Virus record (IMG/VR): IMGVR_UViG_3300000212_000001
Location: 1-47,503 of that record
From: a virus
Length of the DNA stretch: 47,503 nt
Reading direction: 5' to 3' (one strand)
Below the pieces are notes generated by a model, which was given only the letters and a program-made list of their open reading frames with translations, was not told the origin of the DNA and did not search any database. Positions within the stretch are counted from its first letter, which is position 1; every line of letters begins with the position of its first letter. The position numbers and the translations under genes are program-made. Of this stretch, positions 16,304 through 24,595 are shown one piece after another.

Positions 16304-17636
16304 TGATGAATATTGTAGGAAAGTAATACCATATATAGAAAGTGAATATTTTAGTGATGATAGATATAAATTAATATATAACATGGTTGATGAGTATATT
16401 GTAAAATATAATAATCGTCCAAGTTTAAATTCATTATATATAGGAATTGATTCTATGGATGGTGTCGAATCTCTTTATACATCTACAAAGGATGTTATAG
16501 ATGTATTAGGTGATTGTGTTAAAGAAGATTTAGAATATTTGTTAGATACTACTGAGGAATGGTGTAAGGAAAGGGCATTATATAATGGTATTTTAGAATC
16601 TATTGGTATAATTGATGATGATAAAGGAACTAAAGATAAAGGGGAGATACCAAAGATATTGACTGAGGCTCTTGCTGTATCTTTTGATAATAATGTTGGA
16701 CATGATTTTGTTAATGATTATAAAGAGAGGTGGGAATTTTATCATCGAGTTGAAGAAAAAATACCATTTGGTATTGATAAGTTCAATAAGATAACTAAAG
16801 GTGGTCTTTCTAGAAAGACTTTAAATATTGCAATGGCTGGTACTGGTGTTGGGAAATCTTTATTTATGTGTGATCTTGCTGCAAGTCATATATGTAGTGG
16901 GTTTAATGTTTTGTATATTACATTAGAGATGTCAGAAGAAAAGATTGCAGAACGTATTGATGCTAATTTACTTGATACACCTATACAGAAGTTGTCAGAG
17001 TTACCTTTAGATATATATACAAAAAGAATTGATAGGGCAAAATCAAAAATAACTGGAAAGTTGATAATTAAGGAGTATCCAACCGCTTCTGCATCCACGA
17101 ATCATTTCAAACATTTATTGAATGAGTTGTGGTTAAAGATTTCATTTAAACCTGATGTTATTTTTATAGATTATCTGAATATATGTACTTCATCTAGATT
17201 AAAGGGTGGGAGTAATGTAAATTCATATACATATGTAAAATCTATAGCTGAGGAATTACGTGGACTTGCTGTTGAATATAATGTTCCATTGGTTAGTGCA
17301 ACTCAAGTAAATAGACAGGGGTTTGTATCTTCTGATTTTGGATTGGAAGATACTTCAGAAAGTTTTGGTTTACCAGCTACTGCGGATTTGATGTTTGCGT
17401 TAATATCTTCAGAAGAAATGGATGATTTAAATCAAATCATGATTAAACAATTAAAGAATAGATATAATGATCCAAATATGACTAAGAGATTTGTGGTTGG
17501 GGTTGATAAGTCAAAGATGAGATTATATGATGTGTCGGATTCGGCACAATCAAATATATCAAACGAATCTGGCGGTCAGAATTATACTGGTGTCGGGAAT
17601 AATAAACGTATTGGAAATGTGGAGATAGTATTATGA
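16260..17636 (+). CDS. 41: Replicative DNA helicase gp41 (DnaB-like)
   Basis: A RecA-fold hexameric helicase of about 458 residues, equivalent to T4 gp41, which drives fork movement and partners with primase gp61. Matching stretches are YIESEYF near the start, the ITKGGLSRKTLNIAMAGTGVGKS Walker A region (~178-201), LYITLEMSEEKIAERIDANLLD, IFIDYLNICTS (~301), NSYTYVKSIAEELRGLAVE, SATQVNRQG and ESFGLPATADLMFALI. ATG 16260 follows GAGAG; the frame extends to GTG 16254. It overlaps the preceding gene by 44 bases and the oxygenase gene by 4 (ATGA). Confidence 0.96.
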   Translation: MSLTELTILKNLINNDEYCRKVIPYIESEYFSDDRYKLIYNMVDEYIVKYNNRPSLNSLYIGIDSMDGVESLYTSTKDVIDVLGDCVKEDLEYLLDTTEEWCKERALYNGILESIGIIDDDKGTKDKGEIPKILTEALAVSFDNNVGHDFVNDYKERWEFYHRVEEKIPFGIDKFNKITKGGLSRKTLNIAMAGTGVGKSLFMCDLAASHICSGFNVLYITLEMSEEKIAERIDANLLDTPIQKLSELPLDIYTKRIDRAKSKITGKLIIKEYPTASASTNHFKHLLNELWLKISFKPDVIFIDYLNICTSSRLKGGSNVNSYTYVKSIAEELRGLAVEYNVPLVSATQVNRQGFVSSDFGLEDTSESFGLPATADLMFALISSEEMDDLNQIMIKQLKNRYNDPNMTKRFVVGVDKSKMRLYDVSDSAQSNISNESGGQNYTGVGNNKRIGNVEIVL

Positions 17637-18370
17637 GTAAAGAAGAAGTAGTAGGAACTGTTGAATTGAGTGATGTTGAAGTTAATAACGAAAGTGTAAA
17701 TATAGAAAGTGAAGAAACGGAATCAACCGACGATTTTGAGGTTATCGAACCGACTACTAATTCGGCTTTTGTTTCAACATGGGAAAATGCAATACCAGAT
17801 GAATGGTGTGATAAGGTTGTGGAGTTCTTTGATGAAAATGAGGCAGATCATACTAATACTGTACATCCAGACTACCGTCAATTCACAGAATTGAATTTAT
17901 TTGATAATGAGTTAGTAGATGGTAAGGAGCCAACCACCCAACCATCTAAACTTTCATATGACTTTATGTCAATGATATATGATTATATTGAGAGTTATCG
18001 TAGATTTTATAATATATCATTTTTCCCTAGAAATGCTGCTTGCGAAGAGATTAGAATTAAAAAATATAGTACAGAAAAGGAAGATTTTTTCAATTATCAT
18101 GTGGATGTTGGTGATCACCCATCTGCAAGAAGGTTTTTGGTTATATTTTTATATTTAAATGATGTTGAGGAAGGTGGTGAAACTATATTTCCTGAATATG
18201 GTATTAATATTAAACCCAAGAAAGGTACTATTGCAATATTTCCTCCATTTTGGACACACCCACATGTAGGTGATGTTCCAAAATCTAATGATAAATATAT
18301 TATTGGTACGTATATGCATTATTTGGATGGTACTCTTGAAGAAGTTGATACTACAGATGAGGAAGAATAG
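17633..18370 (+). CDS. 2-oxoglutarate/Fe(II)-dependent oxygenase (prolyl-hydroxylase type)
   Basis: A 245-residue protein with an acidic, low-complexity N-terminus (~45 residues) and a P4Hc-type double-stranded beta-helix. The iron triad is visible as HVD (~156-158) and a distal His in FWTHPHVGDVP (~207-210), followed by the 2-oxoglutarate-binding K in NDKYIIGTY. Such oxygenases are frequent in marine T4-like phages. The substrate (protein, sugar or nucleobase) is unknown. It is coupled to gp41 by ATGA and abuts the nuclease gene by one base. Confidence 0.88.
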   Translation: MSKEEVVGTVELSDVEVNNESVNIESEETESTDDFEVIEPTTNSAFVSTWENAIPDEWCDKVVEFFDENEADHTNTVHPDYRQFTELNLFDNELVDGKEPTTQPSKLSYDFMSMIYDYIESYRRFYNISFFPRNAACEEIRIKKYSTEKEDFFNYHVDVGDHPSARRFLVIFLYLNDVEEGGETIFPEYGINIKPKKGTIAIFPPFWTHPHVGDVPKSNDKYIIGTYMHYLDGTLEEVDTTDEEE

Positions 18371-18813
18371 TGTATACTTATAATGCCATTTTAAAACGTA
18401 TTGTTGACGGTGATACATTAGATGCTTATATTGATTTGGGATTTGATGTATCGGTTACAAAACGAATTAGATTAATGTTTATTGATACGGCAGAGTCAAG
18501 GACGAAGTTTCTTGAAGAAAAGGAATTGGGGATAGCAGCCAAACATCGTTTATATGAGATAATAGATGAGAATGATGGTGAGTTTATCATAAAATCTCAT
18601 GGTGTTGGTAAGTATGGTAGAGTACTAGGTGAGTTGTTTATAACAGAATCTGATGATAGAAGTATTAATGATACTCTTGTTATGGAAGGATTTGCTGTGC
18701 CATATGATGGTGGATCTAAGATGGAAATGGATGAAAAGTGGGATATGTTGCAACGTAATCGCAAGATGTTTCTTGAAAGTCGTATTGAAAGTATTGAAAG
18801 TCCATTGGAGTAA
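18370..18813 (+). CDS. Staphylococcal nuclease-like (thermonuclease) protein
   Basis: A 147-residue SNase-fold protein starting with GTG that shares its first base with the previous stop. Signature elements are the RIVDGDTLDAYIDLGF start, RIRLMFIDTAESR (~33-45, supplying Arg and Glu of the active site), GIAAKHRLYEII and KYGRVLGELFI (~78-88, second Arg), with a LVMEGFAVPYDGG ending. No signal peptide is visible, so it probably acts inside the cell, perhaps in host DNA or RNA degradation. It overlaps the next gene by one base. Confidence 0.9.
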   Translation: MYTYNAILKRIVDGDTLDAYIDLGFDVSVTKRIRLMFIDTAESRTKFLEEKELGIAAKHRLYEIIDENDGEFIIKSHGVGKYGRVLGELFITESDDRSINDTLVMEGFAVPYDGGSKMEMDEKWDMLQRNRKMFLESRIESIESPLE

Positions 18814-19124
18814 TGTATTATTATTATATAATAAAAATACATGATAACAGAATCAAGGTTGGCATCACTAAGAATACAGATCAACGTATTAAGTCTTATA
18901 GAACGAGTGATCCAACTTTGAGTTATTATAAAATTTATGAACTTGACATTGAAAAGAAGGACGTTCTGTATATAGAACGTCTGATATTATATGAATTAAA
19001 ACGATGGTTTACTTGTAGGTCTGAAACTATAGAATCTAGTAATATTGAGAATGTGGAAATTATTGTAGATGGACTTATGGAAGAACTATATGTTGAAAAA
19101 GATAAATATATATTTAATAAGTAG
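18813..19124 (+). CDS. T5orf172/GIY-YIG-like domain protein
   Basis: A 103-residue protein with YYYIIKIHDNRIKVGITKNTDQRIKSYRTSDPTL, the N-terminal strand pair and Arg-containing helix of the T5orf172/MUG113 branch of the GIY-YIG superfamily. A Glu in the YIERLILYELK helix could complete the metal site. It may be a small nuclease or DNA-binding protein. Stand-alone domains of this kind are often called homing-endonuclease relatives, but there is no intron here. It starts one base into the previous stop. Confidence 0.72.
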   Translation: MYYYYIIKIHDNRIKVGITKNTDQRIKSYRTSDPTLSYYKIYELDIEKKDVLYIERLILYELKRWFTCRSETIESSNIENVEIIVDGLMEELYVEKDKYIFNK

Positions 19125-19132
19125 GAATTAAG

Positions 19133-19552
19133 ATGGTTAATGAATATAAATACGACGAGATAGATTTTGGATTTACGGCAGTAGACGAAGAAGAACTAGT
19201 TAGTATAAAATCAACAAATGACGAGGTTTCAAAAAAGATAGATACTACTAATGTGGAAGTAAAACATGTATTAGAGAAGATGGATGTTTTTTTGGAGAAA
19301 CAAAATGATGTATTGCGTGAGTTATTATCTACAAAACAACTTTACGAAGATAAATCCAGTAGTATTGATATAAGTAAAGAAGTTGTCGAGGATAAATTGT
19401 TGAAAGTTGAGCGTATGATTATGCCATTATTATATAATTTAATGAAGAATGATGATAAAGATTATATTTATTGGCCAAATCGTGAAGTGATAATAAAAAA
19501 ACAGATTGATGAGATTTTGTTATTAACTGGTGGGGATAGAGATAATGGATAA
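19133..19552 (+). CDS. Conserved phage coiled-coil protein
   Basis: A 139-residue protein with an acidic N-terminus containing DFGFTAVDEEEL and a long central coiled coil (~25-100). It ends in MPLLYNLMKNDDKDYIYWPNREVIIKKQIDEILLLTGG, a conserved ending of an unnamed marine T4-like phage family. Function is unknown. It overlaps the nucleotidyltransferase gene by 8 bases, suggesting coupled synthesis. Confidence 0.78.
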   Translation: MVNEYKYDEIDFGFTAVDEEELVSIKSTNDEVSKKIDTTNVEVKHVLEKMDVFLEKQNDVLRELLSTKQLYEDKSSSIDISKEVVEDKLLKVERMIMPLLYNLMKNDDKDYIYWPNREVIIKKQIDEILLLTGGDRDNG

Positions 19553-20324
19553 AGAAATTACTTTTTCATTTGGTAGATTGAATCCACCAACAACAGGTCA
19601 TGGTAAATTATTAGATGCATTATCTTCTGTGTCTACTGGCGAATATAGAATGTATTTATCAAAGAGTCATGATTCTAAGAAAAACCCATTAACCTTTTCT
19701 GACAAGTTGAAATATGTGAAACAGATGTTTCCAAAACATTCTTCAAATATAATGACTGATAAAAATATAAATAATGTTTTTGATATATTAGTTCATATTT
19801 ATAAAGGTGGATATAAAAACGTTACTATGGTGGTTGGTGCTGATAGGGTTAATGAGTTCGAATTATTAATGAAAAAGTATAATGATGTTAAGGCTAGACA
19901 TGGGTATTATAATTTTAATACTATTACTGTTAAATCTGCTGGTAGACGTGATCCAGATGCAGAGGGAGTGGTTGGGATGTCGGCATCAAAAATGCGATTG
20001 GCTGCAGCCGCAAATGATTATGACAATTTTAAAAAAGGACTTCCCACATCATTTAAGGGTGGAGAATCATTAATGAATGATGTACGTAGTGGTATGGGAA
20101 TCAGTGAAGATATATATGATTTTATTGCAAATGATAGTTTGATGTTGTCTGAGTACTTTGATTGTTTAGATAGTTATAGTGTTATTGAACAGACTCCGGA
20201 TGAATTGTATAAATTTATTATATCAGAGGAATTATATAAATATAATAGTTATCTTGTGGAATTGTCTACAAAGGTAAAAAACTTAAATGAATTAGATAAA
20301 ATAGGAGAAAAGATATGTCGGTAG
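19545..20324 (+). CDS. NMNAT/cytidylyltransferase-like nucleotidyltransferase
   Basis: About 259 residues with a Rossmann-like HxGH-superfamily core: FSFGRLNPPTTGHGKLLDAL (~7-26, with T-x-G-H as the (H/T)xGH motif), MVVGADRVNEF (~88) and the second signature VGMSASKMR (~143-151), equivalent to the ISxTxxR motif. Members transfer a nucleotidyl group to NMN, FMN, phosphopantetheine or similar; the substrate cannot be fixed here. The C-terminal ~90 residues lie outside the core. I chose ATG 19545 over GTG 19530 because of the GGGGA site and motif spacing. Possible roles are NAD supply or cofactor modification. Confidence 0.8.
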   Translation: MDKEITFSFGRLNPPTTGHGKLLDALSSVSTGEYRMYLSKSHDSKKNPLTFSDKLKYVKQMFPKHSSNIMTDKNINNVFDILVHIYKGGYKNVTMVVGADRVNEFELLMKKYNDVKARHGYYNFNTITVKSAGRRDPDAEGVVGMSASKMRLAAAANDYDNFKKGLPTSFKGGESLMNDVRSGMGISEDIYDFIANDSLMLSEYFDCLDSYSVIEQTPDELYKFIISEELYKYNSYLVELSTKVKNLNELDKIGEKICR

Positions 20325-20515
20325 AAAAACAAATGCCACCAAGATGGGCCAAAGATGCGGTAGCTAGTCCACAAGGTTGGAGACATCCAAGAACTAAGGA
20401 ATTATTGGTTGCAAGACGCGGTTTAGTGGTTGATGAAGTTGTTGAAAAGAAACCAGAACCAGTTAAGAAACCTAAACCATCTAAGAAAAAGAAGATTGTG
20501 TCCGAAGATAAGTAG
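20315..20515 (+). CDS. Small basic conserved phage protein
   Basis: A 66-residue protein with GGAGAAAAG before the ATG. The core PPRWAKDAVASPQGWRHPRTKELLVARRG (~8-36) is a conserved phage motif of unknown role. The tail alternates Lys, Pro and Glu and ends very basic. Its charge would suit a DNA- or RNA-associated or virion-internal protein, but nothing specific can be claimed. Confidence 0.75.
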   Translation: MSVEKQMPPRWAKDAVASPQGWRHPRTKELLVARRGLVVDEVVEKKPEPVKKPKPSKKKKIVSEDK

Positions 20516-20530
20516 GTTTTAGTTAATATC

Positions 20531-20920
20531 ATGTTTGAAGTTTTGACAAGTAAGAATGTAGTTATGTATCAGATGAGGTCGTATGTGAATTATAGTTGTT
20601 GTACTATGGACGAGTTTAGTGATGATATGAAACGATTTGAATATATCAAACGATTATTTTATCGATATCATGTTAGAGATATTTTAAAAGAAAGATTGAT
20701 ATTAAATCATTTAATAGTGTTATATAATATATTGGAATCTGAATCTTGTACTAGATTATTATTTTTTAAAATTGATGTAGAATATTATTATATATTAAAA
20801 ACATTTTTATTATTTATGGATAGATTACCTAATAAGGTATATGGTATTGGGTCTGTTGATGTAGATACCATTTCAATTGATATTGATAGAGATATTTTTT
20901 TAATTTTAAGGGAGTTGTAA
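20531..20920 (+). CDS. Conserved phage protein (unknown function)
   Basis: A 129-residue protein of the form CTMDEFSDDMKRFEYIKRLFYRYHVRDILKERLILNHLIVLYNILE followed by LLFFKIDVEYYYILKTFLLFMDRLP. This layout recurs in an unnamed family of marine T4-like phages. It is mostly helical with aromatic and Leu patches but has no clear membrane span. There is no good Shine-Dalgarno before ATG 20531, so translation may depend on coupling with the previous gene 15 bases away. Confidence 0.78.
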   Translation: MFEVLTSKNVVMYQMRSYVNYSCCTMDEFSDDMKRFEYIKRLFYRYHVRDILKERLILNHLIVLYNILESESCTRLLFFKIDVEYYYILKTFLLFMDRLPNKVYGIGSVDVDTISIDIDRDIFLILREL

Positions 20921-21588
20921 TGACGGCAGTTATAGATGGGTTTATTTCTTATAGATTTTTAAGAATATTGACTAGACCTTGGCATAAACAAGATGCTTTT
21001 AAACATGGTATTATTGATAAGAACGGTGTTGCTCTTAGGAAGTCTAAAGATTTAAATAAAACGGTGGAGAAGGATTCTTATACTTTATTGCATAGGTTGA
21101 TTTTTAATTTAAAACGATTACTTGGTAAAGTGCCTGGTGGTAAAAGTCAAATTGCTTCTTATGCCGCGGCATTTGCGTTAATTAGAGAAAGTGAGTTTGA
21201 TGAAAACACATCACGTATATTGAAATTATGTTTAATTGAATATGTAAATTCTATAGAATTTAAGAAGGTTGATGAGTTATTGTTAACTGAGGAATTCGCA
21301 AATTCTATTGGACCTATGAGTTCGGGTGGGGAGATTAGTAATTTTGCGGGTTTGGGAAAAACTCCACCATCTAAATTTGGTGGGTTTTCAGTATATCCTG
21401 TAACATTTAACACATATGTAAAATTGATGAAAGGTAAGAAGAAGTATGCGAGATGGAAGAATTATATGTCATCTGAAGAGGCTAAGGATGTTAGAAAGTA
21501 TATTAAAAGTAATCCAAAAAAGAATGTTGTGATTCAGGATGATACTTATGGTAGTATGATGATATTATATAGACACAACGAGGTATAA
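20920..21588 (+). CDS. Conserved T4-superfamily protein of unknown function
   Basis: A 222-residue protein starting behind GGGAG. Characteristic stretches are FRFLRILTRPWHKQDAFKHGIIDKNG, EKDSYTLLHRLIFNLKRLLGKVPGGKSQIASYAAAFALI (~58-90) and a Gly/Pro-rich segment GLGKTPPSKFGGFSVYPV. The first half is shared by a widespread but unnamed protein of T4-like phages; a structural or virion-associated role has been suspected, but nothing here proves it. It lies between small unknowns and primase. Confidence 0.8.
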   Translation: MTAVIDGFISYRFLRILTRPWHKQDAFKHGIIDKNGVALRKSKDLNKTVEKDSYTLLHRLIFNLKRLLGKVPGGKSQIASYAAAFALIRESEFDENTSRILKLCLIEYVNSIEFKKVDELLLTEEFANSIGPMSSGGEISNFAGLGKTPPSKFGGFSVYPVTFNTYVKLMKGKKKYARWKNYMSSEEAKDVRKYIKSNPKKNVVIQDDTYGSMMILYRHNEV

Positions 21589-21616
21589 ATTATTTAATAT
21601 GATGTGAGGTGGTGAT

Positions 21617-22636
21617 ATGAGTTATATAGATAATTCTTATATTATGAGAATGTCTTATAAGTTTGATATGTTTGTAAAGAAAAAAGAGTCTCTTTATAAT
21701 TTTAGGTGTCCTTTGTGTGGTGATTCGCAAAAGAATAAAGTAAAATCACGTGGATTTATATATTTAAAAAAGAATAATTATTTTTATATGTGTCATAATT
21801 GCGGTGCGTCGATGACTTTAAAGAATTTTATTAAAATTGTTGACAAACCATTATATGACGAGTATGTAATGGATTTATGGAAAGAGGGGAAATCGATATC
21901 TAATAAGAAAATCAAGAAAGAAGTTGCAGTTAAATATGATATGGATTTTTCTTATAAAAAGGTAAAAAGTTTTAATTATGATAATGTGGTTAAATTGTCT
22001 GAATTAGATGAAAATCATACTGCATTGAAGTATATAAAGAATAGAAAGATAACTAAATTACAGTCATTATATTATTCTGATGATTTTAAACTTATGGTGG
22101 ATTCTATATTACCGAATAATACATATTCTTTGATTAAAAATGATCCTAGAATAGTAATACCATTTTATGATGATAAATATAATTTAATTGCTATACAAGG
22201 TAGATCTATTGGTGATTCTTCTATTAGATATATTACTATAAAAGTAAAAGATGATTCATTGAAGATATATGGTATGGATACGGTTGATGATACTAATATG
22301 GTATATGTATTAGAAGGACCATTAGATTCATTGTTTGTTGATAATTCTGTAGCAATGGCTGGAAGTGATTGTGATTTGGATATTTTTAAGAAGTTTGATG
22401 ATGTGGGTTTTATATATGATAATGAACCTAGAAATATACAGATAGTAAAGAAAATGGAGAAGGTTATAGAACACGAATATGGTGTACTTATATGGCCTGA
22501 TGAGATTAATGAAAAAGACATTAATGACATGATCATTAATGGTTATACGGAGGAAGATTTACAAAAAGTTATATCTAATAATGTAAAATATGGATTATCG
22601 GCGAAGGCATGTCTTAATCAATGGAAACGATGTTAG
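21617..22636 (+). CDS. 61: DNA primase gp61
   Basis: A 339-residue DnaG-type primase that makes RNA primers with the gp41 helicase. An N-terminal zinc ribbon has CPLC (~31-34) and CHNC (~59-62). The TOPRIM core shows EGPLDSLF (~234) and acidic residues in FIYDNEP (~266). Near the N-terminus, IMRMSYKFDMFVKKKESLYNFRCPLCGDS is typical of the family. A GAGGTGG site precedes ATG 21617. A one-mismatch TATAAATT at 21584 upstream is probably chance. Confidence 0.93.
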   Translation: MSYIDNSYIMRMSYKFDMFVKKKESLYNFRCPLCGDSQKNKVKSRGFIYLKKNNYFYMCHNCGASMTLKNFIKIVDKPLYDEYVMDLWKEGKSISNKKIKKEVAVKYDMDFSYKKVKSFNYDNVVKLSELDENHTALKYIKNRKITKLQSLYYSDDFKLMVDSILPNNTYSLIKNDPRIVIPFYDDKYNLIAIQGRSIGDSSIRYITIKVKDDSLKIYGMDTVDDTNMVYVLEGPLDSLFVDNSVAMAGSDCDLDIFKKFDDVGFIYDNEPRNIQIVKKMEKVIEHEYGVLIWPDEINEKDINDMIINGYTEEDLQKVISNNVKYGLSAKACLNQWKRC

Positions 22637-22645
22637 GAGAGATTT

Positions 22646-22807
22646 ATGGGAATCAAAGACGAACTTGACTTTTTAAAAAAAGAGAATGACGAATTAAAAC
22701 ATAAGATAAAGGATTTGGAATATGATAATGCAGAACATCAAGTAAAGGATGAGGTTTTATGGAATGCCATGGATAATGAATATAAAGGAACACAAAAACA
22801 GGAATAA
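22646..22807 (+). CDS. Small coiled-coil protein
   Basis: A 53-codon frame at ATG 22646 behind TTAGGAGAG, filling the gap between primase and nrdA with 9 and 3 bases to spare. The product is a heptad-patterned helix (DELDFLKKENDELKHKIKDL, residues ~5-24), so it probably dimerises. I know no relative. The ribosome site and exact fit between genes support it as real. Confidence 0.75.
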   Translation: MGIKDELDFLKKENDELKHKIKDLEYDNAEHQVKDEVLWNAMDNEYKGTQKQE

Positions 22808-22810
22808 TAT

Positions 22811-24574
22811 ATGAATATAAGTGAACAGGGGTTGAAGTTATTACGTGATTATTATATGAGGGAGTATGAAGATACTCCAGAGGATGCATTTAAACGAACA
22901 TCTGATGCTTTTAGTTTTGATGATGAGAAATTGGCAAAACGAATATATTCATATGTTGAAAAGAATTGGTTTATGTTTTCATCTCCTATTTTGTCAAATG
23001 CACCAGAAAAGGAAGAACTTGTGCGTGGGTTACCAATATCATGTTTTTTGGGATATGTACCAGACACATTAGAGGGTTTAATAGAACACACATCCGAATT
23101 GAGGTGGTTGTCAGTTAAGGGTGGTGGTGTTGGTGGTCATTGGTCGGATGTTCGTTCTGTATCAGATATAGCACCAGGACCAATACCATTTTTACATACT
23201 GTGGATGCTGATATGACTGCATATAAACAAGGTATCACTCGTAAGGGGTCGTATGCTGCGTATATGGATATATCACATCCTGATATTTTAGAGTTTATGT
23301 CTTTGAGAATACCTACGGGTGATGTTAATAGGAAGTGTCTTAATTTACATCATGGTGTTAATGTTCCTAATAGTTTTATGAATGCAGTTGAAAGTGATTC
23401 AGTATGGGAACTTATTGATCCAAAATCTGGTGATCCCACCGATACTGTTATGGCTAGAGAGTTATGGGAAACTCTATTAGAAACACGATATCGTACTGGT
23501 GAACCATACATATATTTTATTGATACGGCAAATGATGCATATCCACAAACACAAAAAGATAAAGGATTGTTCTCAAGAGGTTCTAATCTTTGTTGTGAAA
23601 TAACTCTACCTACTAATGAAGAACGCACTGCTGTATGTTGTTTAAGTTCATTGAATCTTGAAACTTATGATGAGTGGAAAGGAACTTCTTTAGTGAAAGA
23701 TTTAACTGTTTTTTTAGATAATGTATTAACTTATTTTATAGAACACGCTCCGTGTGATATAGGTAAGGCTAGATATTCTGCTAGTCAGGAACGGTCAATT
23801 GGTATAGGTGCTATGGGTTGGCATAATTTATTAATGAAACAGTCTATACCTTTTGGTAGTCAATCTGCCGCAGAACTTAATGAGGAAATATTTTCATATA
23901 TTAAAAACGAGGCAGTTGAACAGTCATTGGAATTAGGAAAACAATATGGTGAGTGTTCTGATATGATTGGTACTGGAAGAAGAAATGCTAATTTGTTGGC
24001 AGTTGCCCCTAACGCAAATAGTTCAAGTATTGCTTCAACATCTCCATCTATTGAACCTATAAAGGCTAATGCATTTGTTCATAGAACACGTGCTGGGAGT
24101 CATTTGATTAAAAATAGATATATTAAGAAATTGTTGATTGATTATGATAAAGATAATGAACATATATGGAATTCTATTATTGCTAATAATGGTTCTGTTC
24201 AACATTTGGATTTCTTAACGTCACATGAAAAAGAAGTATTTAAAACGGCAATTGAGATAGATCAAAATGCAATTGTTCGTTTGGGTGGTCAGCGTGCAAA
24301 ATATATTTGTCAATCCCAAAGTTTGAATGTATTTTTCCCCGCAGGAGTTGATAAGAAATATTTACACGAAGTACATTATAATGCGTGGAAATTTGGTAAT
24401 AAGTCGTTATATTATTTAAGAACAGAAACATCAAATCGTACTGAAATATTATCGGAAAAGATAGAACAGAATACTATGACGGATTATACGGAAACCCCAT
24501 CTGGTCAAGATTTGTTGACAGGTGTAAGGGGTGAATTTGTTAGTCAGGATGGTTGTGTTAGTTGTGAAGGTTAA
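22811..24574 (+). CDS. nrdA: Ribonucleotide reductase class Ia alpha subunit NrdA
   Basis: A 587-residue catalytic subunit that reduces ribonucleotides to deoxyribonucleotides. The active-site cysteines are visible: C78 in PISCFLG, thiyl C261 in SNLCCEI, C276/277 in VCCLSSLN, and the C-terminal relay pair CVSC (582-585) ending in EG. Also seen are SVKGGGVGGHWSDVR and the NLLAVAPNANSSSIASTSPSIEPI loop. It is much shorter than E. coli NrdA because the N-terminal ATP-cone is missing, so dATP feedback inhibition is probably lost. Its beta subunit lies 10 kb away (34559), not adjacent; isocitrate lyase follows instead. Confidence 0.95.
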   Translation: MNISEQGLKLLRDYYMREYEDTPEDAFKRTSDAFSFDDEKLAKRIYSYVEKNWFMFSSPILSNAPEKEELVRGLPISCFLGYVPDTLEGLIEHTSELRWLSVKGGGVGGHWSDVRSVSDIAPGPIPFLHTVDADMTAYKQGITRKGSYAAYMDISHPDILEFMSLRIPTGDVNRKCLNLHHGVNVPNSFMNAVESDSVWELIDPKSGDPTDTVMARELWETLLETRYRTGEPYIYFIDTANDAYPQTQKDKGLFSRGSNLCCEITLPTNEERTAVCCLSSLNLETYDEWKGTSLVKDLTVFLDNVLTYFIEHAPCDIGKARYSASQERSIGIGAMGWHNLLMKQSIPFGSQSAAELNEEIFSYIKNEAVEQSLELGKQYGECSDMIGTGRRNANLLAVAPNANSSSIASTSPSIEPIKANAFVHRTRAGSHLIKNRYIKKLLIDYDKDNEHIWNSIIANNGSVQHLDFLTSHEKEVFKTAIEIDQNAIVRLGGQRAKYICQSQSLNVFFPAGVDKKYLHEVHYNAWKFGNKSLYYLRTETSNRTEILSEKIEQNTMTDYTETPSGQDLLTGVRGEFVSQDGCVSCEG

Positions 24575-24595
24575 TTAAAATAGGAGAATTTATTT

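Noticed and set aside
18813-19124. Homing endonuclease in an intron
   Set aside because: The GIY-YIG-like genes here (18813, 36383) are stand-alone; neighbouring genes are not interrupted.
21584-21591. TATAAATT near the primase start as a late promoter
   Set aside because: It has one mismatch, lies across the previous stop codon, and precedes an early-type replication gene. It is likely chance in AT-rich DNA.
21841-21872. TTGACA with a downstream TATGTA inside the primase gene
   Set aside because: The -10 is poor and the site lies deep inside a coding region with no gene start behind it.
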